Assembly (NCBI GenBank): GCA_947561585.1
Contig: CANNZV010000420.1
Coordinates: 186,001 to 250,000 of the forward strand
Source of the DNA: Caprella mutica
Taxonomy: Eukaryota > Arthropoda > Malacostraca > Amphipoda > Caprellidae
Reading direction: 5' to 3'
DNA: 64,000 nucleotides
How positions within the stretch are numbered: the stretch's first letter is position 1; each line of letters opens with the position of its first letter. The notes beneath the pieces were generated by a model that ran no database searches, was not told the origin of the DNA, and worked only from the letters and a program-made list of their open reading frames with translations. Below, one piece after another: positions 13,701 to 27,753 of the stretch. A program made the position numbers and the translations under genes.

Positions 13701-16700
13701 GCTGTAGTAAACTGGTTGGAAATGGTATAGTTAGGTCTAATGTTGGAATCTACATCCTGTATCGATATTAAAGATTAAAATTAATGTATTAAAGAACCAG
13801 TTATTATTCGTAACGAAACTATTTGAAATCAAATAAGAATTTTCTGTTGTATAAATAAATTTAGAAAATTAACATATATCATAGTGATATATAATTCAAT
13901 CGAGAGCATATAGAATTCAATTGTTCGTATAACTAGACAAAGTAATATAACATAAGTAATTAAACAGTAAATTCAAGCTCTCCTATAAAAATATAAATCT
14001 GTTTCGGGTTTAGACACCTATCTTCTATCTACTTATTCTTAGAGGAGAACCTCAAATTCTGAAATGTTCTAGAATTCACTCATTATGCATTCGTAGAAGT
14101 AAGACAATGAAAAGGTAATTTCAAACCAGATACAGTAAATAGATCGACAAAAGAAATAATATGAAAGAAAAGAAGAAGAACGGAGATAAGAACGATAACC
14201 GGTTGGAGTTTGAAAAATAACGAAAAAATTGGTCACAAAGTATTATATGAAAATGGATATAAAATAATCACCAGCTTCTTTTCAGAAGATTATGTATGAG
14301 GTTTGGACTGAAAAAAAAGGAGAATGTGGTGGGCTGTAGTAAACTGGTTGGAAATGGTATAGTTAGGTCTAATGTTGGAATCTACATCCTGTATCGATAT
14401 TAAAGATTAAAATTAATGTATTAAAGAACCAGTTATTATTCGTAACGAAACTATTTGAAATCAAATAAGAATTTCTGTTGTATAAATAAATTTAGAAAAT
14501 TAACATATATCATAGTGATATATAATTCAAACGAGAGCATATAGAATTCAATTGTTCGTATAACTAGACAAAGTAATAAAACATAAGTAATAAAACAGTA
14601 AATTCAAGCTCTCCTTTAAAAATATAAATCTGTCTCGGGTTTAGAAAACTATATTCCATCTACTTATTCTTAGAGGAGAACCTCAAATTCTGAAATGTTC
14701 TAGAATTCACTCATTATGCATTCGTAGAAGTAAGACATAGAGAAGGTAATTTCAAACCAGAAACAGTAAATAGATCGACAAAAGAAATAATATGAAAGAA
14801 AAGGAGAAGAATGGAGATGAGAACGATAACCGGTTGGAGTTTGAAAAATAACGAGAAAACTGTTCACAAAGTATTATATGAAAATGGATATAAAATAATC
14901 ACCAGCTTCTTTTTAGAAGATTATGTATGAGGTTTGGACTGAAAAAAGGAGATTGTGGTGGGCTGTAGTAAAATGGTTGGAAATGGTATAGTTAGGTCTA
15001 ATGTTGGAATCTACAACCTGTATCGATATTAAAGATTAAAAATAATGTATTAAAGAACCAGATATTATTCGTAACGAAACAATTTGAAATCAAATAAGAA
15101 TTTTCTGTTGTATAAATAAATATAGAAAATTAACATATATCATAGTGATATATAATTCAAACGAGAGCATATAGAATTCAATTGTTCGTATAACTAGACA
15201 AAGTAATAAAACATAAGTAATAAAACAGTAAATTCAAGCTTTCCTATAAAAATATAAATCTGTTTCGGGTTTAGACACCTATATTTTATCTACTTATTCT
15301 TAGAGGAGAACCTCAAATTCTGAAATGTTCTAGAATTCACTCATTATGCATTCGTAGAAGTAAGACAAAGAGAAGGTAATTTCAAACAAGAAACAGTAAA
15401 TAGATCGACAAAAGAAATAATATGAAATAAAAGAAGAAGAATGGAGATAAGAACGATATCCGGTTGGAGTTTGAAAAATAACGTAGAAACTGGTCACAAA
15501 GTATATATGAAAATGGATATGAAATAATCACCAGCTTCTTTTCAGAAGATTATGTATGAGGTTTGGACTGAAAAAAAAGGAGAATGTGGTGGGCTGTAGT
15601 AAACTGGTTGGAAATGGTATAGTTAGGTCTAATGTTGGAATCTACATCCTGTATCGATATTAAAGATTAAAATTAATGTATTAAAGAACCAGATATTATT
15701 CGTAACGAAACTATTTGAAATCAAATAAGAATTTCTGTTGTATAAATAAATTTAGAAAATTAACATATATCATAGTGATATATAATTCAAACGAGAGCAT
15801 ATAGAATTCAATTGTTCGTATAACTAGACAAAGTAATAAAACATAAGTAATAAAACAGTAAATTCAAGCTCTCCTTTAAAAATATAAATCTGTTTCGGGT
15901 ATAGAAAACTATATTCCATCTACTTATTCTTAGAGGAGAACCTCAAATTCTGAAATGTTCTAGAATTAACTTATTATGCATTCGTAGAAGTAAGACAAAG
16001 AGAAGGTAATTACAAACCAGATACAGTAAATAGATTGACAAAAGAAATAATATGAAAGAAAAGAAGAAGAACGGAGATAAGAACGATAACCGGTTGGAGT
16101 TTGAAAAATAACAAAAAATTGGTCACTAAGTATTATATGAAAATGGATATGAAATAATCACCAGCTTCTTCTTAGAAGATTATGTATGAGGTTTGGACTG
16201 AATAAAAATGAGATTGTGGTGGGCTGTAGTACACTGGTTGAAACGGTATAGTTAGGTCTAATGTTGAAATCTACATCCTGTATCGATATTTACGATTGAA
16301 AATACTGTATTAAAGAACCAGATATTATTCGTAACGAAACTATTTGAAATCGAATGAGAATTTGCTATTGTATAAATAAATTTAGAAAATTAACATATAT
16401 CATAGTGATATATAATTCAATCGAGAGCATATAGAATTCAATTGTTCGTATAACTAGACAAAGTAATATAACATAAGTAATTAAACAGTAAATTCAAGCT
16501 CTCCTATAAAAATATAAATCTGTTTCGGGTTTAGACACCTATCTTCTATCTACTTATTCTTAGAGGAGAACCTCAAATTCTGAAATGTTCTAGAATTCAC
16601 TCATTATGCATTCGTAGAAGTAAGACAATGAAAAGGTAATTTCAAACCAGATACAGTAAATAGATCGACAAAAGAAATAATATGAAAGAAAAGAAGAAGA

Positions 16701-19700
16701 ACGGAGATAAGAACGATAACCGGTTGGAGTTTGAAAAATAACGAAAAAATTGGTCACAAAGTATTATATGAAAATGGATATAAAATAATCACCAGCTTCT
16801 TTTCAGAAGATTATGTATGAGGTTTGGACTGAAAAAAAAGGAGAATGTGGTGGGCTGTAGTAAACTGGTTGGAAATGGTATAGTTAGGTCTAATGTTGGA
16901 ATCTACATCCTGTATCGATATTAAAGATTAAAATTAATGTATTAAAGAACCAGTTATTATTCGTAACGAAACTATTTGAAATCAAATAAGAATTTCTGTT
17001 GTATAAATAAATTTAGAAAATTAACATATATCATAGTGATATATAATTCAAACGAGAGCATATAGAATTCAATTGTTCGTATAACTAGACAAAGTAATAA
17101 AACATAAGTAATAAAACAGTAAATTCAAGCTCTCCTTTAAAAATATAAATCTGTCTCGGGTTTAGAAAACTATATTCCATCTACTTATTCTTAGAGGAGA
17201 ACCTCAAATTCTGAAATGTTCTAGAATTCACTCATTATGCATTCGTAGAAGTAAGACATAGAGAAGGTAATTTCAAACCAGAAACAGTAAATAGATCGAC
17301 AAAAGAAATAATATGAAAGAAAAGGAGAAGAATGGAGATGAGAACGATAACCGGTTGGAGTTTGAAAAATAACGAGAAAACTGTTCACAAAGTATTATAT
17401 GAAAATGGATATAAAATAATCACCAGCTTCTTTTTAGAAGATTATGTATGAGGTTTGGACTGAAAAAAGGAGATTGTGGTGGGCTGTAGTAAAATGGTTG
17501 GAAATGGTATAGTTAGGTCTAATGTTGGAATCTACAACCTGTATCGATATTAAAGATTAAAAATAATGTATTAAAGAACCAGATATTATTCGTAACGAAA
17601 CAATTTGAAATCAAATAAGAATTTTCTGTTGTATAAATAAATATAGAAAATTAACATATATCATAGTGATATATAATTCAAACGAGAGCATATAGAATTC
17701 AATTGTTCGTATAACTAGACAAAGTAATAAAACATAAGTAATAAAACAGTAAATTCAAGCTTTCCTATAAAAATATAAATCTGTTTCGGGTTTAGACACC
17801 TATATTTTATCTACTTATTCTTAGAGGAGAACCTCAAATTCTGAAATGTTCTAGAATTAACTTATTATGCATTCGTAGAAGTAAGACAAAGAGAAGGTAA
17901 TTACAAACCAGATACAGTAAATAGATTGACAAAAGAAATAATATGAAAGAAAAGAAGAAGAACGGAGATAAGAACGATAACCGGTTGGAGTTTGAAAAAT
18001 AACAAAAAATTGGTCACTAAGTATTATATGAAAATGGATATGAAATAATCACCAGCTTCTTCTTAGAAGATTATGTATGAGGTTTGGACTGAATAAAAAT
18101 GAGATTGTGGTGGGCTGTAGTACACTGGTTGAAACGGTATAGTTAGGTCTAATGTTGAAATCTACATCCTGTATCGATATTTACGATTGAAAATACTGTA
18201 TTAAAGAACCAGATATTATTCGTAACGAAACTATTTGAAATCGAATGAGAATTTGCTATTGTATAAATAAATTTAGAAAATTAACATATATCATAGTGAT
18301 ATATAATTCAATCGAGAGCATATAGAATTCAATTGTTCGTATAACTAGACAAAGTAATATAACATAAGTAATTAAACAGTAAATTCAAGCTCTCCTATAA
18401 AAATATAAATCTGTTTCGGGTTTAGACACCTATCTTCTATCTACTTATTCTTAGAGGAGAACCTCAAATTCTGAAATGTTCTAGAATTCACTCATTATGC
18501 ATTCGTAGAAGTAAGACAATGAAAAGGTAATTTCAAACCAGATACAGTAAATAGATCGACAAAAGAAATAATATGAAAGAAAAGAAGAAGAACGGAGATA
18601 AGAACGATAACCGGTTGGAGTTTGAAAAATAACGAAAAAATTGGTCACAAAGTATTATATGAAAATGGATATAAAATAATCACCAGCTTCTTTTCAGAAG
18701 ATTATGTATGAGGTTTGGACTGAAAAAAAAGGAGAATGTGGTGGGCTGTAGTAAACTGGTTGGAAATGGTATAGTTAGGTCTAATGTTGGAATCTACATC
18801 CTGTATCGATATTAAAGATTAAAATTAATGTATTAAAGAACCAGTTATTATTCGTAACGAAACTATTTGAAATCAAATAAGAATTTCTGTTGTATAAATA
18901 AATTTAGAAAATTAACATATATCATAGTGATATATAATTCAAACGAGAGCATATAGAATTCAATTGTTCGTATAACTAGACAAAGTAATAAAACATAAGT
19001 AATAAAACAGTAAATTCAAGCTCTCCTTTAAAAATATAAATCTGTCTCGGGTTTAGAAAACTATATTCCATCTACTTATTCTTAGAGGAGAACCTCAAAT
19101 TCTGAAATGTTCTAGAATTCACTCATTATGCATTCGTAGAAGTAAGACATAGAGAAGGTAATTTCAAACCAGAAACAGTAAATAGATCGACAAAAGAAAT
19201 AATATGAAAGAAAAGGAGAAGAATGGAGATGAGAACGATAACCGGTTGGAGTTTGAAAAATAACGAGAAAACTGTTCACAAAGTATTATATGAAAATGGA
19301 TATAAAATAATCACCAGCTTCTTTTTAGAAGATTATGTATGAGGTTTGGACTGAAAAAAGGAGATTGTGGTGGGCTGTAGTAAAATGGTTGGAAATGGTA
19401 TAGTTAGGTCTAATGTTGGAATCTACAACCTGTATCGATATTAAAGATTAAAAATAATGTATTAAAGAACCAGATATTATTCGTAACGAAACAATTTGAA
19501 ATCAAATAAGAATTTTCTGTTGTATAAATAAATATAGAAAATTAACATATATCATAGTGATATATAATTCAAACGAGAGCATATAGAATTCAATTGTTCG
19601 TATAACTAGACAAAGTAATAAAACATAAGTAATAAAACAGTAAATTCAAGCTTTCCTATAAAAATATAAATCTGTTTCGGGTTTAGACACCTATATTTTA

Positions 19701-20812
19701 TCTACTTATTCTTAGAGGAGAACCTCAAATTCTGAAATGTTCTAGAATTCACTCATTATGCATTCGTAGAAGTAAGACAAAGAGAAGGTAATTTCAAACA
19801 AGAAACAGTAAATAGATCGACAAAAGAAATAATATGAAATAAAAGAAGAAGAATGGAGATAAGAACGATATCCGGTTGGAGTTTGAAAAATAACGTAGAA
19901 ACTGGTCACAAAGTATATATGAAAATGGATATGAAATAATCACCAGCTTCTTTTCAGAAGATTATGTATGAGGTTTGGACTGAAAAAAAAGGAGAATGTG
20001 GTGGGCTGTAGTAAACTGGTTGGAAATGGTATAGTTAGGTCTAATGTTGGAATCTACATCCTGTATCGATATTAAAGATTAAAATTAATGTATTAAAGAA
20101 CCAGATATTATTCGTAACGAAACTATTTGAAATCAAATAAGAATTTCTGTTGTATAAATAAATTTAGAAAATTAACATATATCATAGTGATATATAATTC
20201 AAACGAGAGCATATAGAATTCAATTGTTCGTATAACTAGACAAAGTAATAAAACATAAGTAATAAAACAGTAAATTCAAGCTCTCCTTTAAAAATATAAA
20301 TCTGTTTCGGGTATAGAAAACTATATTCCATCTACTTATTCTTAGAGGAGAACCTCAAATTCTGAAATGTTCTAGAATTAACTTATTATGCATTCGTAGA
20401 AGTAAGACAAAGAGAAGGTAATTACAAACCAGATACAGTAAATAGATTGACAAAAGAAATAATATGAAAGAAAAGAAGAAGAACGGAGATAAGAACGATA
20501 ACCGGTTGGAGTTTGAAAAATAACAAAAAATTGGTCACTAAGTATTATATGAAAATGGATATGAAATAATCACCAGCTTCTTCTTAGAAGATTATGTATG
20601 AGGTTTGGACTGAATAAAAATGAGATTGTGGTGGGCTGTAGTACACTGGTTGAAACGGTATAGTTAGGTCTAATGTTGAAATCTACATCCTGTATCGATA
20701 TTTACGATTGAAAATACTGTATTAAAGAACCAGATATTATTCGTAACGAAACTATTTGAAATCGAATGAGAATTTGCTATTGTATAAATAAATTTAGAAA
20801 ATTAACATATAT
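10727..20812. repeat. Higher-order repeat P-Q-R-S (2521 bp) with exchange scars
   Basis: Sixteen monomers built on a 4-monomer unit. P carries caatcgagagc, tatcttc and gacaatgaaaagg. Q carries tagaaaac, gacatagagaagg and ctgttcac. R carries gctttcctat, tattttatc and caaacaagaaac. S is the B-like type with gtatagaaaac and a gaataaaaatg variant. The order is PQRS, P, PQRS, PQ(R/S), PQRS. The unit length is 2521 bp (13880 to 16401; 14511 to 17032). Two departures are clear: a tandem P duplication (13248 and 13880), and a fused monomer at 17662-18291 that begins as R and switches to S near 17868, shortening that unit to 1891 bp. Both are expected outcomes of unequal crossing-over between near-identical units. 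Confidence 0.88.
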
Positions 20813-23800
20813 CATAGTGATATATAATTCAAACGAGAGCATATATAATTCAATTGTTCGTATAACTAGACAAAGTAATAAAAGATAAGTAATAAAACAG
20901 TAAATTCAAGATCTCCTATAAAAATATAAATCTGTCTCGGGTTTAGACACCTATATTCCATCTACTTATTATTAGAGGAGAACCTCAAATTCTGAAATGT
21001 TCTAGAATTCATTTGTTATGCATTCGAGAAGTAAGACAAAAAGAAGGTAATTTCAAACCAGAAACAGTAAATAGATCGACAAAAGAAATAATATGAAAGA
21101 AAAGAAGAAGAACGGAGATAAGAACGATAACCGGTTGGAGTTTGAAAAATAACGAAAAAATTGGTCACAAAGTATTATATGAAAATGGATATAAAATAAT
21201 CACCAGCTTCTTTTCAGAAGATTATGTATGAGGTTTGGACTGAAAAAAAAGGAGAATGTGGTGGGCTGTAGTAAACTGGTTGGAAATGGTATAGTTAGGT
21301 CTAATGTTGGAATCTACATCCTGTATCGATATTAAAGATTAAAATTAATGTATTAAAGAACCAGTTATTATTCGTAACGAAACTATTTGAAATCAAATAA
21401 GAATTTCTGTTGTATAAATAAATTTAGAAAATTAACATATATCATAGTGATATATAATTCAAACGAGAGCATATAGAATTCAATTGTTCGTATAACTAGA
21501 CAAAGTAATAAAACATAAGTAATAAAACAGTAAATTCAAGCTCTCCTTTAAAAATATAAATCTGTCTCGGGTTTAGAAAACTATATTCCATCTACTTATT
21601 CTTAGAGGAGAACCTCAAATTCTGAAATGTTCTAGAATTCACTCATTATGCATTCGTAGAAGTAAGACATAGAGAAGGTAATTTCAAACCAGAAACAGTA
21701 AATAGATCGACAAAAGAAATAATATGAAAGAAAAGGAGAAGAATGGAGATGAGAACGATAACCGGTTGGAGTTTGAAAAATAACGAGAAAACTGTTCACA
21801 ATGTATTATATGAAAATGGATATAAAATAATCACCAGCTTCTTTTTAGGAGATTATGTATGAGGTTTGGACTGAAAAAAGGAGATTGTGGTGGGCTGTAG
21901 TAAACTGGTTGGAAATGGTATAGTTAGGTCTAATGTTGGAATCTACAACCTGTATCGATATTAAAGATTAAAAATAATGTATTAAAGAACCAGATATTAT
22001 TCGTAACGAAACTATTTGAAATCAAATAAGAATTTTCTGTTGTATAAATAAATATAGAAAATTAACATATATCATAGTGATATATAATTCAAACGAGAGC
22101 ATATAGAATTCAATTGTTCGTATAACTAGACAAAGTAATAAAACATAAGTAATAAAACAGTAAATTCAAGCTTTCCTATAAAAATATAAATCTGTTTCGG
22201 GTTTAGACACCTATATTCTATCTACTTATTCTTAGAGGAGAACCTCAAATTCTGAAATGTTCTAGAATTCACTCATTATGCATTCGTAGAAGTAAGACAA
22301 AGAGAAGGTAATTTCAAACAAGAAACAGTAAATAGATCGACAAAAGAAATAATATGAAAGAAAAGGAAAAGAATGGAGATAAGAACGATAACCGGTTGGA
22401 GTTTGAAAAATAACGAAAAAATTGGTCACAAAGTATTATATGAAAATGGATATGAAATAATCACCAGCTTCTTTTTAGAAGATTATGTATGAGGTTTGGA
22501 CTGAAAAAAAATGAGACTGTGGTGGGCTGTAGTACACTGGTTGGAAATGGTATAGTTAGGTCTAGTGTTGGAATCTACAACCTGTATCGATATTAAAGAT
22601 TAAAAATAATGTATTAAAGAACCAGATATTATTCGTAACGAAACTATTTGAAATCAGAAAAGAATTTTCTGTTGTATAAATAAATTTAGAAAATTAACAT
22701 ATATCATAGTGATATATAATTCAATCGAGAGCATATAGAATTCAATTGTTCGTATAACTAGACAAAGTAATAAAACATAAGTAATAAAACAGTAAATTCA
22801 AGCTCTCCTATAAAAATATAAATCTGTTTCGGGTTTAGACACCTATCTTCTATCTACTTATTCTTAGAGGAGAACCTCAAATTCTGAAATGTTCTAGAAT
22901 TCACTCATTATGCATTCGTAGAAGTAAGACAATGAAAAGGTAATTTCAAACCAGATACAGTAAATAGATCGACAAAAGAAATAATATAAAAGAAAAGAAG
23001 AAGAACGGAGATAAGAACGATAACCGGTTGGAGTTTGAAAAATAACGAAAAAATTGGTCACAAAGTATTATATGAAAATGGATATAAAATAATCACCAGC
23101 TTCTTTTCAGAAGATTATGTATGAGGTTTGGACTGAAAAAAAAGGAGAATGTGGTGGGCTGTAGTAAACTGGTTGGAAATGGTATAGTTAGGTCTAATGT
23201 TGGAATCTACATCCTGTATCGATATTAAAGATTAAAATTAATGTATTAAAGAACCAGTTATTATTCGTAACGAAACTATTTGAAATCAAATAAGAATTTC
23301 TGTTGTATAAATAAATTTAGAAAATTAACATATATCATAGTGATATATAATTCAAACGAGAGCATATAGAATTCAATTGTTCGTATAACTAGACAAAGTA
23401 ATAAAACATAAGTAATAAAACAGTAAATTCAAGCTCTCCTTTAAAAATATAAATCTGTCTCGGGTTTAGAAAACTATATTCCATCTACTTATTCTTAGAG
23501 GAGAACCTCAAATTCTGAAATGTTCTAGAATTCACTCATTATGCATTCGTAGAAGTAAGACATAGAGAAGGTAATTTCAAACCAGAAACAGTAAATAGAT
23601 CGACAAAAGAAATAATATGAAAGAAAAGGAGAAGAATGGAGATGAGAACGATAACCGGTTGGAGTTTGAAAAATAACGAGAAAACTGTTCACAATGTATT
23701 ATATGAAAATGGATATAAAATAATCACCAGCTTCTTTTTAGGAGATTATGTATGAGGTTTGGACTGAAAAAAGGAGATTGTGGTGGGCTGTAGTAAACTG

Positions 23801-26800
23801 GTTGGAAATGGTATAGTTAGGTCTAATGTTGGAATCTACAACCTGTATCGATATTAAAGATTAAAAATAATGTATTAAAGAACCAGATATTATTCGTAAC
23901 GAAACTATTTGAAATCAAATAAGAATTTTCTGTTGTATAAATAAATATAGAAAATTAACATATATCATAGTGATATATAATTCAAACGAGAGCATATAGA
24001 ATTCAATTGTTCGTATAACTAGACAAAGTAATAAAACATAAGTAATAAAACAGTAAATTCAAGCTTTCCTATAAAAATATAAATCTGTTTCGGGTTTAGA
24101 CACCTATATTCTATCTACTTATTCTTAGAGGAGAACCTCAAATTCTGAAATGTTCTAGAATTCACTCATTATGCATTCGTAGAAGTAAGACAAAGAGAAG
24201 GTAATTTCAAACAAGAAACAGTAAATAGATCGACAAAAGAAATAATATGAAAGAAAAGGAAAAGAATGGAGATAAGAACGATAACCGGTTGGAGTTTGAA
24301 AAATAACGAAAAAATTGGTCACAAAGTATTATATGAAAATGGATATGAAATAATCACCAGCTTCTTTTTAGAAGATTATGTATGAGGTTTGGACTGAAAA
24401 AAAATGAGACTGTGGTGGGCTGTAGTACACTGGTTGGAAATGGTATAGTTAGGTCTAATGTTGAAATCTACATCCTGTATCGATATTAAAGATTGAAAAT
24501 ACTGTATTAAAGAACCAGATATTATTCGTAACGAAACTATTTGAAATCAAATGAGAATTTGCTGTTGTATAAATAAATATAGAAAATTAACATATATCAT
24601 AGTGATATATAATTCAAACGAGAGCATATAGAATTCAATTGTTCGTATAACTAGACAAAGTAATAAAACATAAGTAATAAAACAGTAAATTCAAGCTTTC
24701 CTATAAAAATATAAATCTGTTTCGGGTTTAGACACCTATATTCTATCTACTTATTCTTAGAGGAGAACCTCAAATTCTGAAATGTTCTAGAATTCACTCA
24801 TTATGCATTCGTAGAAGTAAGACAATGAAAAGGTAATTTCAAACCAGAAACAGTAAATAGATCGACAAAAGAAATAATATGAAAGAAAAGGAGAAGAATG
24901 GAGATAAGAACGATAACTGGTTGGAGTTTGAAAAATAATGAGAAAACTAGTCACAAAGTATTATATGAAAATGGATATGAAATAATCACCAGCTTCTTTT
25001 TAGAAAATTATGTATGAGGTTTGGACTGAAAAAAAATGAGATTGTGGTGGGCTGCAGTACACTGGTTGGAAATGGTATAGTTAGGTCTAGTGTTGGAATC
25101 TACAACCTGTATCGATATTGAAGATTAAAAATAATGTATTAAAGAACCAGATATTATTCGTAACGAAACTATTTGAAATCGAATGAGAATTTGCTATTGT
25201 ATAAATAAATTTAGAAAATTAACATATATCATAGTGATATATAATTCAAACGAGAGCATATATAATTCAATTGTTCGTATAACTAGACAAAGTAATAAAA
25301 GATAAGTAATAAAACAGTAAATTCAAGATCTCCTATAAAAATATAAATCTGTCTCGGGTTTAGACACCTATATTCCATCTACATATTCTTAGAGGAGAAC
25401 CTCAAATTCTGAAATGTTCTAGAATTCACTTGTTATGCATTCAAGAAGTAAGACAAAAAGAAGGTAATTTCAAACCAGAAACAGTAAATAGATCGACAAA
25501 AGAAATAATATGAAAGAAAAGGAGAAGAATGGAGATAAGAACGATAACTGGTTGGAGTTTGAAAAATAATGAGAAAACTAGTCACAAAGTATTATATGAA
25601 AATGGATATGAAATAATCACCAGCTTCTCTTTAGAAAATTATGTATGAGGTTTGGACTGAAAAAAAATGAGATTGTGGTGGGCTGCAGTACACTGGTTGG
25701 AAATGGTATAGTTAGGTCTAGTGTTGGAATCTACAACCTGTATCGATATTAAAGATTAAAAATAATGTATTAAAGAACCAGATATTATTCGTAACGAAAC
25801 TATTTGAAATCAGAAAAGAATTTTCTGTTGTATAAATAAATTTAGAAAATTAACATATATCATAGTGATATATAATTCAATCGAGAGCATATAGAATTCA
25901 ATTGTTCGTATAACTAGACAAAGTAATAAAACATAAGTAATAAAACAGTAAATTCAAGCTCTCCTATAAAAATATAAATCTGTTTCGGGTTTAGACACCT
26001 ATCTTCTATCTACTTATTCTTAGAGGAGAACCTCAAATTCTGAAATGTTCTAGAATTCACTCATTATGCATTCGTAGAAGTAAGACAATGAAAAGGTAAT
26101 TTCAAACCAGATACAGTAAATAGATCGACAAAAGAAATAATATGAAAGAAAAGAAGAAGAACGGAGATAAGAACGATAACCGGTTGGAGTTTTAAAAATA
26201 ACGAAAAAATTGGTCACAAAGTATTATATGAAAATGGATATAAAATAATCACCAGCTTCTTTTCAGAAGATTATGTATGAGGTTTGGACTGAAAAAAAAG
26301 GAGAATGTGGTGGGCTGTAGTAAACTGGTTGGAAATGGTATAGTTAGGTCTAATGTTGGAATCTACATCCTGTATCGATATTAAAGATTAAAATTAATGT
26401 ATTAAAGAACCAGTTATTATTCGTAACGAAACTATTTGAAATCAAATAAGAATTTCTGTTGTATAAATAAATTTAGAAAATTAACATATATCATAGTGAT
26501 ATATAATTCAAACGAGAGCATATAGAATTCAATTGTTCGTATAACTAGACAAAGTAATAAAACATAAGTAATAAAACAGTAAATTCAAGCTCTCCTTTAA
26601 AAATATAAATCTGTCTCGGGTTTAGAAAACTATATTCCATCTACTTATTCCTAGAGGAGAACCTCAAATTCTGAAATGTTCTAGAATTCACTCATTATGC
26701 ATTCGTAGAAGTAAGACATAGAGAAGGTAATTTCAAACCAGAAACAGTAAATAGATCGACAAAAGAAATAATATGAAAGAAAAGGAGAAGAATGGAGATG

Positions 26801-27753
26801 AGAACGATAACCGGTTGGAGTTTGAAAAATAACGAGAAAACTGTTCACAAAGTATTATATGAAAATGGATATAAAATAATCACCAGCTTCTTTTTAGAAG
26901 ATTATGTATGAGGTTTGGACTGAAAAAAGGAGATTGTGGTGGGCTGTAGTTAACTGGTTGGAAATGGTATAGTTAGGTCTAATGTTGGAATCTACAACCT
27001 GTATCGATATTAAAGATTAAAAATAATGTATTAAAGAACCAGATATTATTCGTAACGAAACAATTTGAAATCAAATAAGAATTTTCTGTTGTATAAATAA
27101 ATATAGAAAATTAACATATATCATAGTGATATATAATTCAAACGAGAGCATATAGAATTCAATTGTTCGTATAACTAGACAAAGTAATAAAACATAAGTA
27201 ATAAAACAGTAAATTCAAGCTTTCCTATAAAAATATAAATCTGTTTCGGGTTTAGACACCTATATTCTATCTACTTATTCTTAGAGGAGAACCTCAAATT
27301 CTGAAATGTTCTAGAATTCACTCATTATGCATTCGTAGAAGTAAGACAAAGAGAAGGTAATTTCAAACAAGAAACAGTAAATAGATCGACAAAAGAAATA
27401 ATATGAAAGAAAAGGAAAAGAATGGAGATAAGAACGATAACCGGTTGGAGTTTGAAAAATAACGAAAAAATTGGTCACAAAGTATTATATGAAAATGGAT
27501 ATGAAATAATCACCAGCTTCTTTTTAGAAGATTATGTATGAGGTTTGGACTGAAAAAAAATGAGACTGTGGTGGGCTGTAGTACACTGGTTGGAAATGGT
27601 ATAGTTAGGTCTAATGTTGAAATCTACATCCTGTATCGATATTAAAGATTGAAAATACTGTATTAAAGAACCAGATATTATTCGTAACGAAACTATTTGA
27701 AATCAAATGAGAATTTGCTGTTGTATAAATAAATTTAGAAAATTAACATATAT
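20813..27753. repeat. Mixed P/Q/R domain with a 1.89 kb duplicated block
   Basis: Eleven monomers without a uniform unit. The monomer at 20813 is a chimera: A-like at its start (gagcatatataattc, gatctcc) and P-like at its end (ataaaataatcacc). A block covering the end of that monomer, the Q monomer at 21443 and most of the R monomer at 22073 is repeated 1893 bp downstream (Q at 23336, R at 23966). Both Q copies share otherwise unusual changes, caatgtattatatg and tttttaggagatt, which shows direct duplication. The two R copies diverge near their ends: gtctagtgttgg in the first and gtctaatgttgaaatc in the second. Monomers 24598-26491 mix P, R and A features. Q and R follow again at 26492 and 27122. 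Confidence 0.75.
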
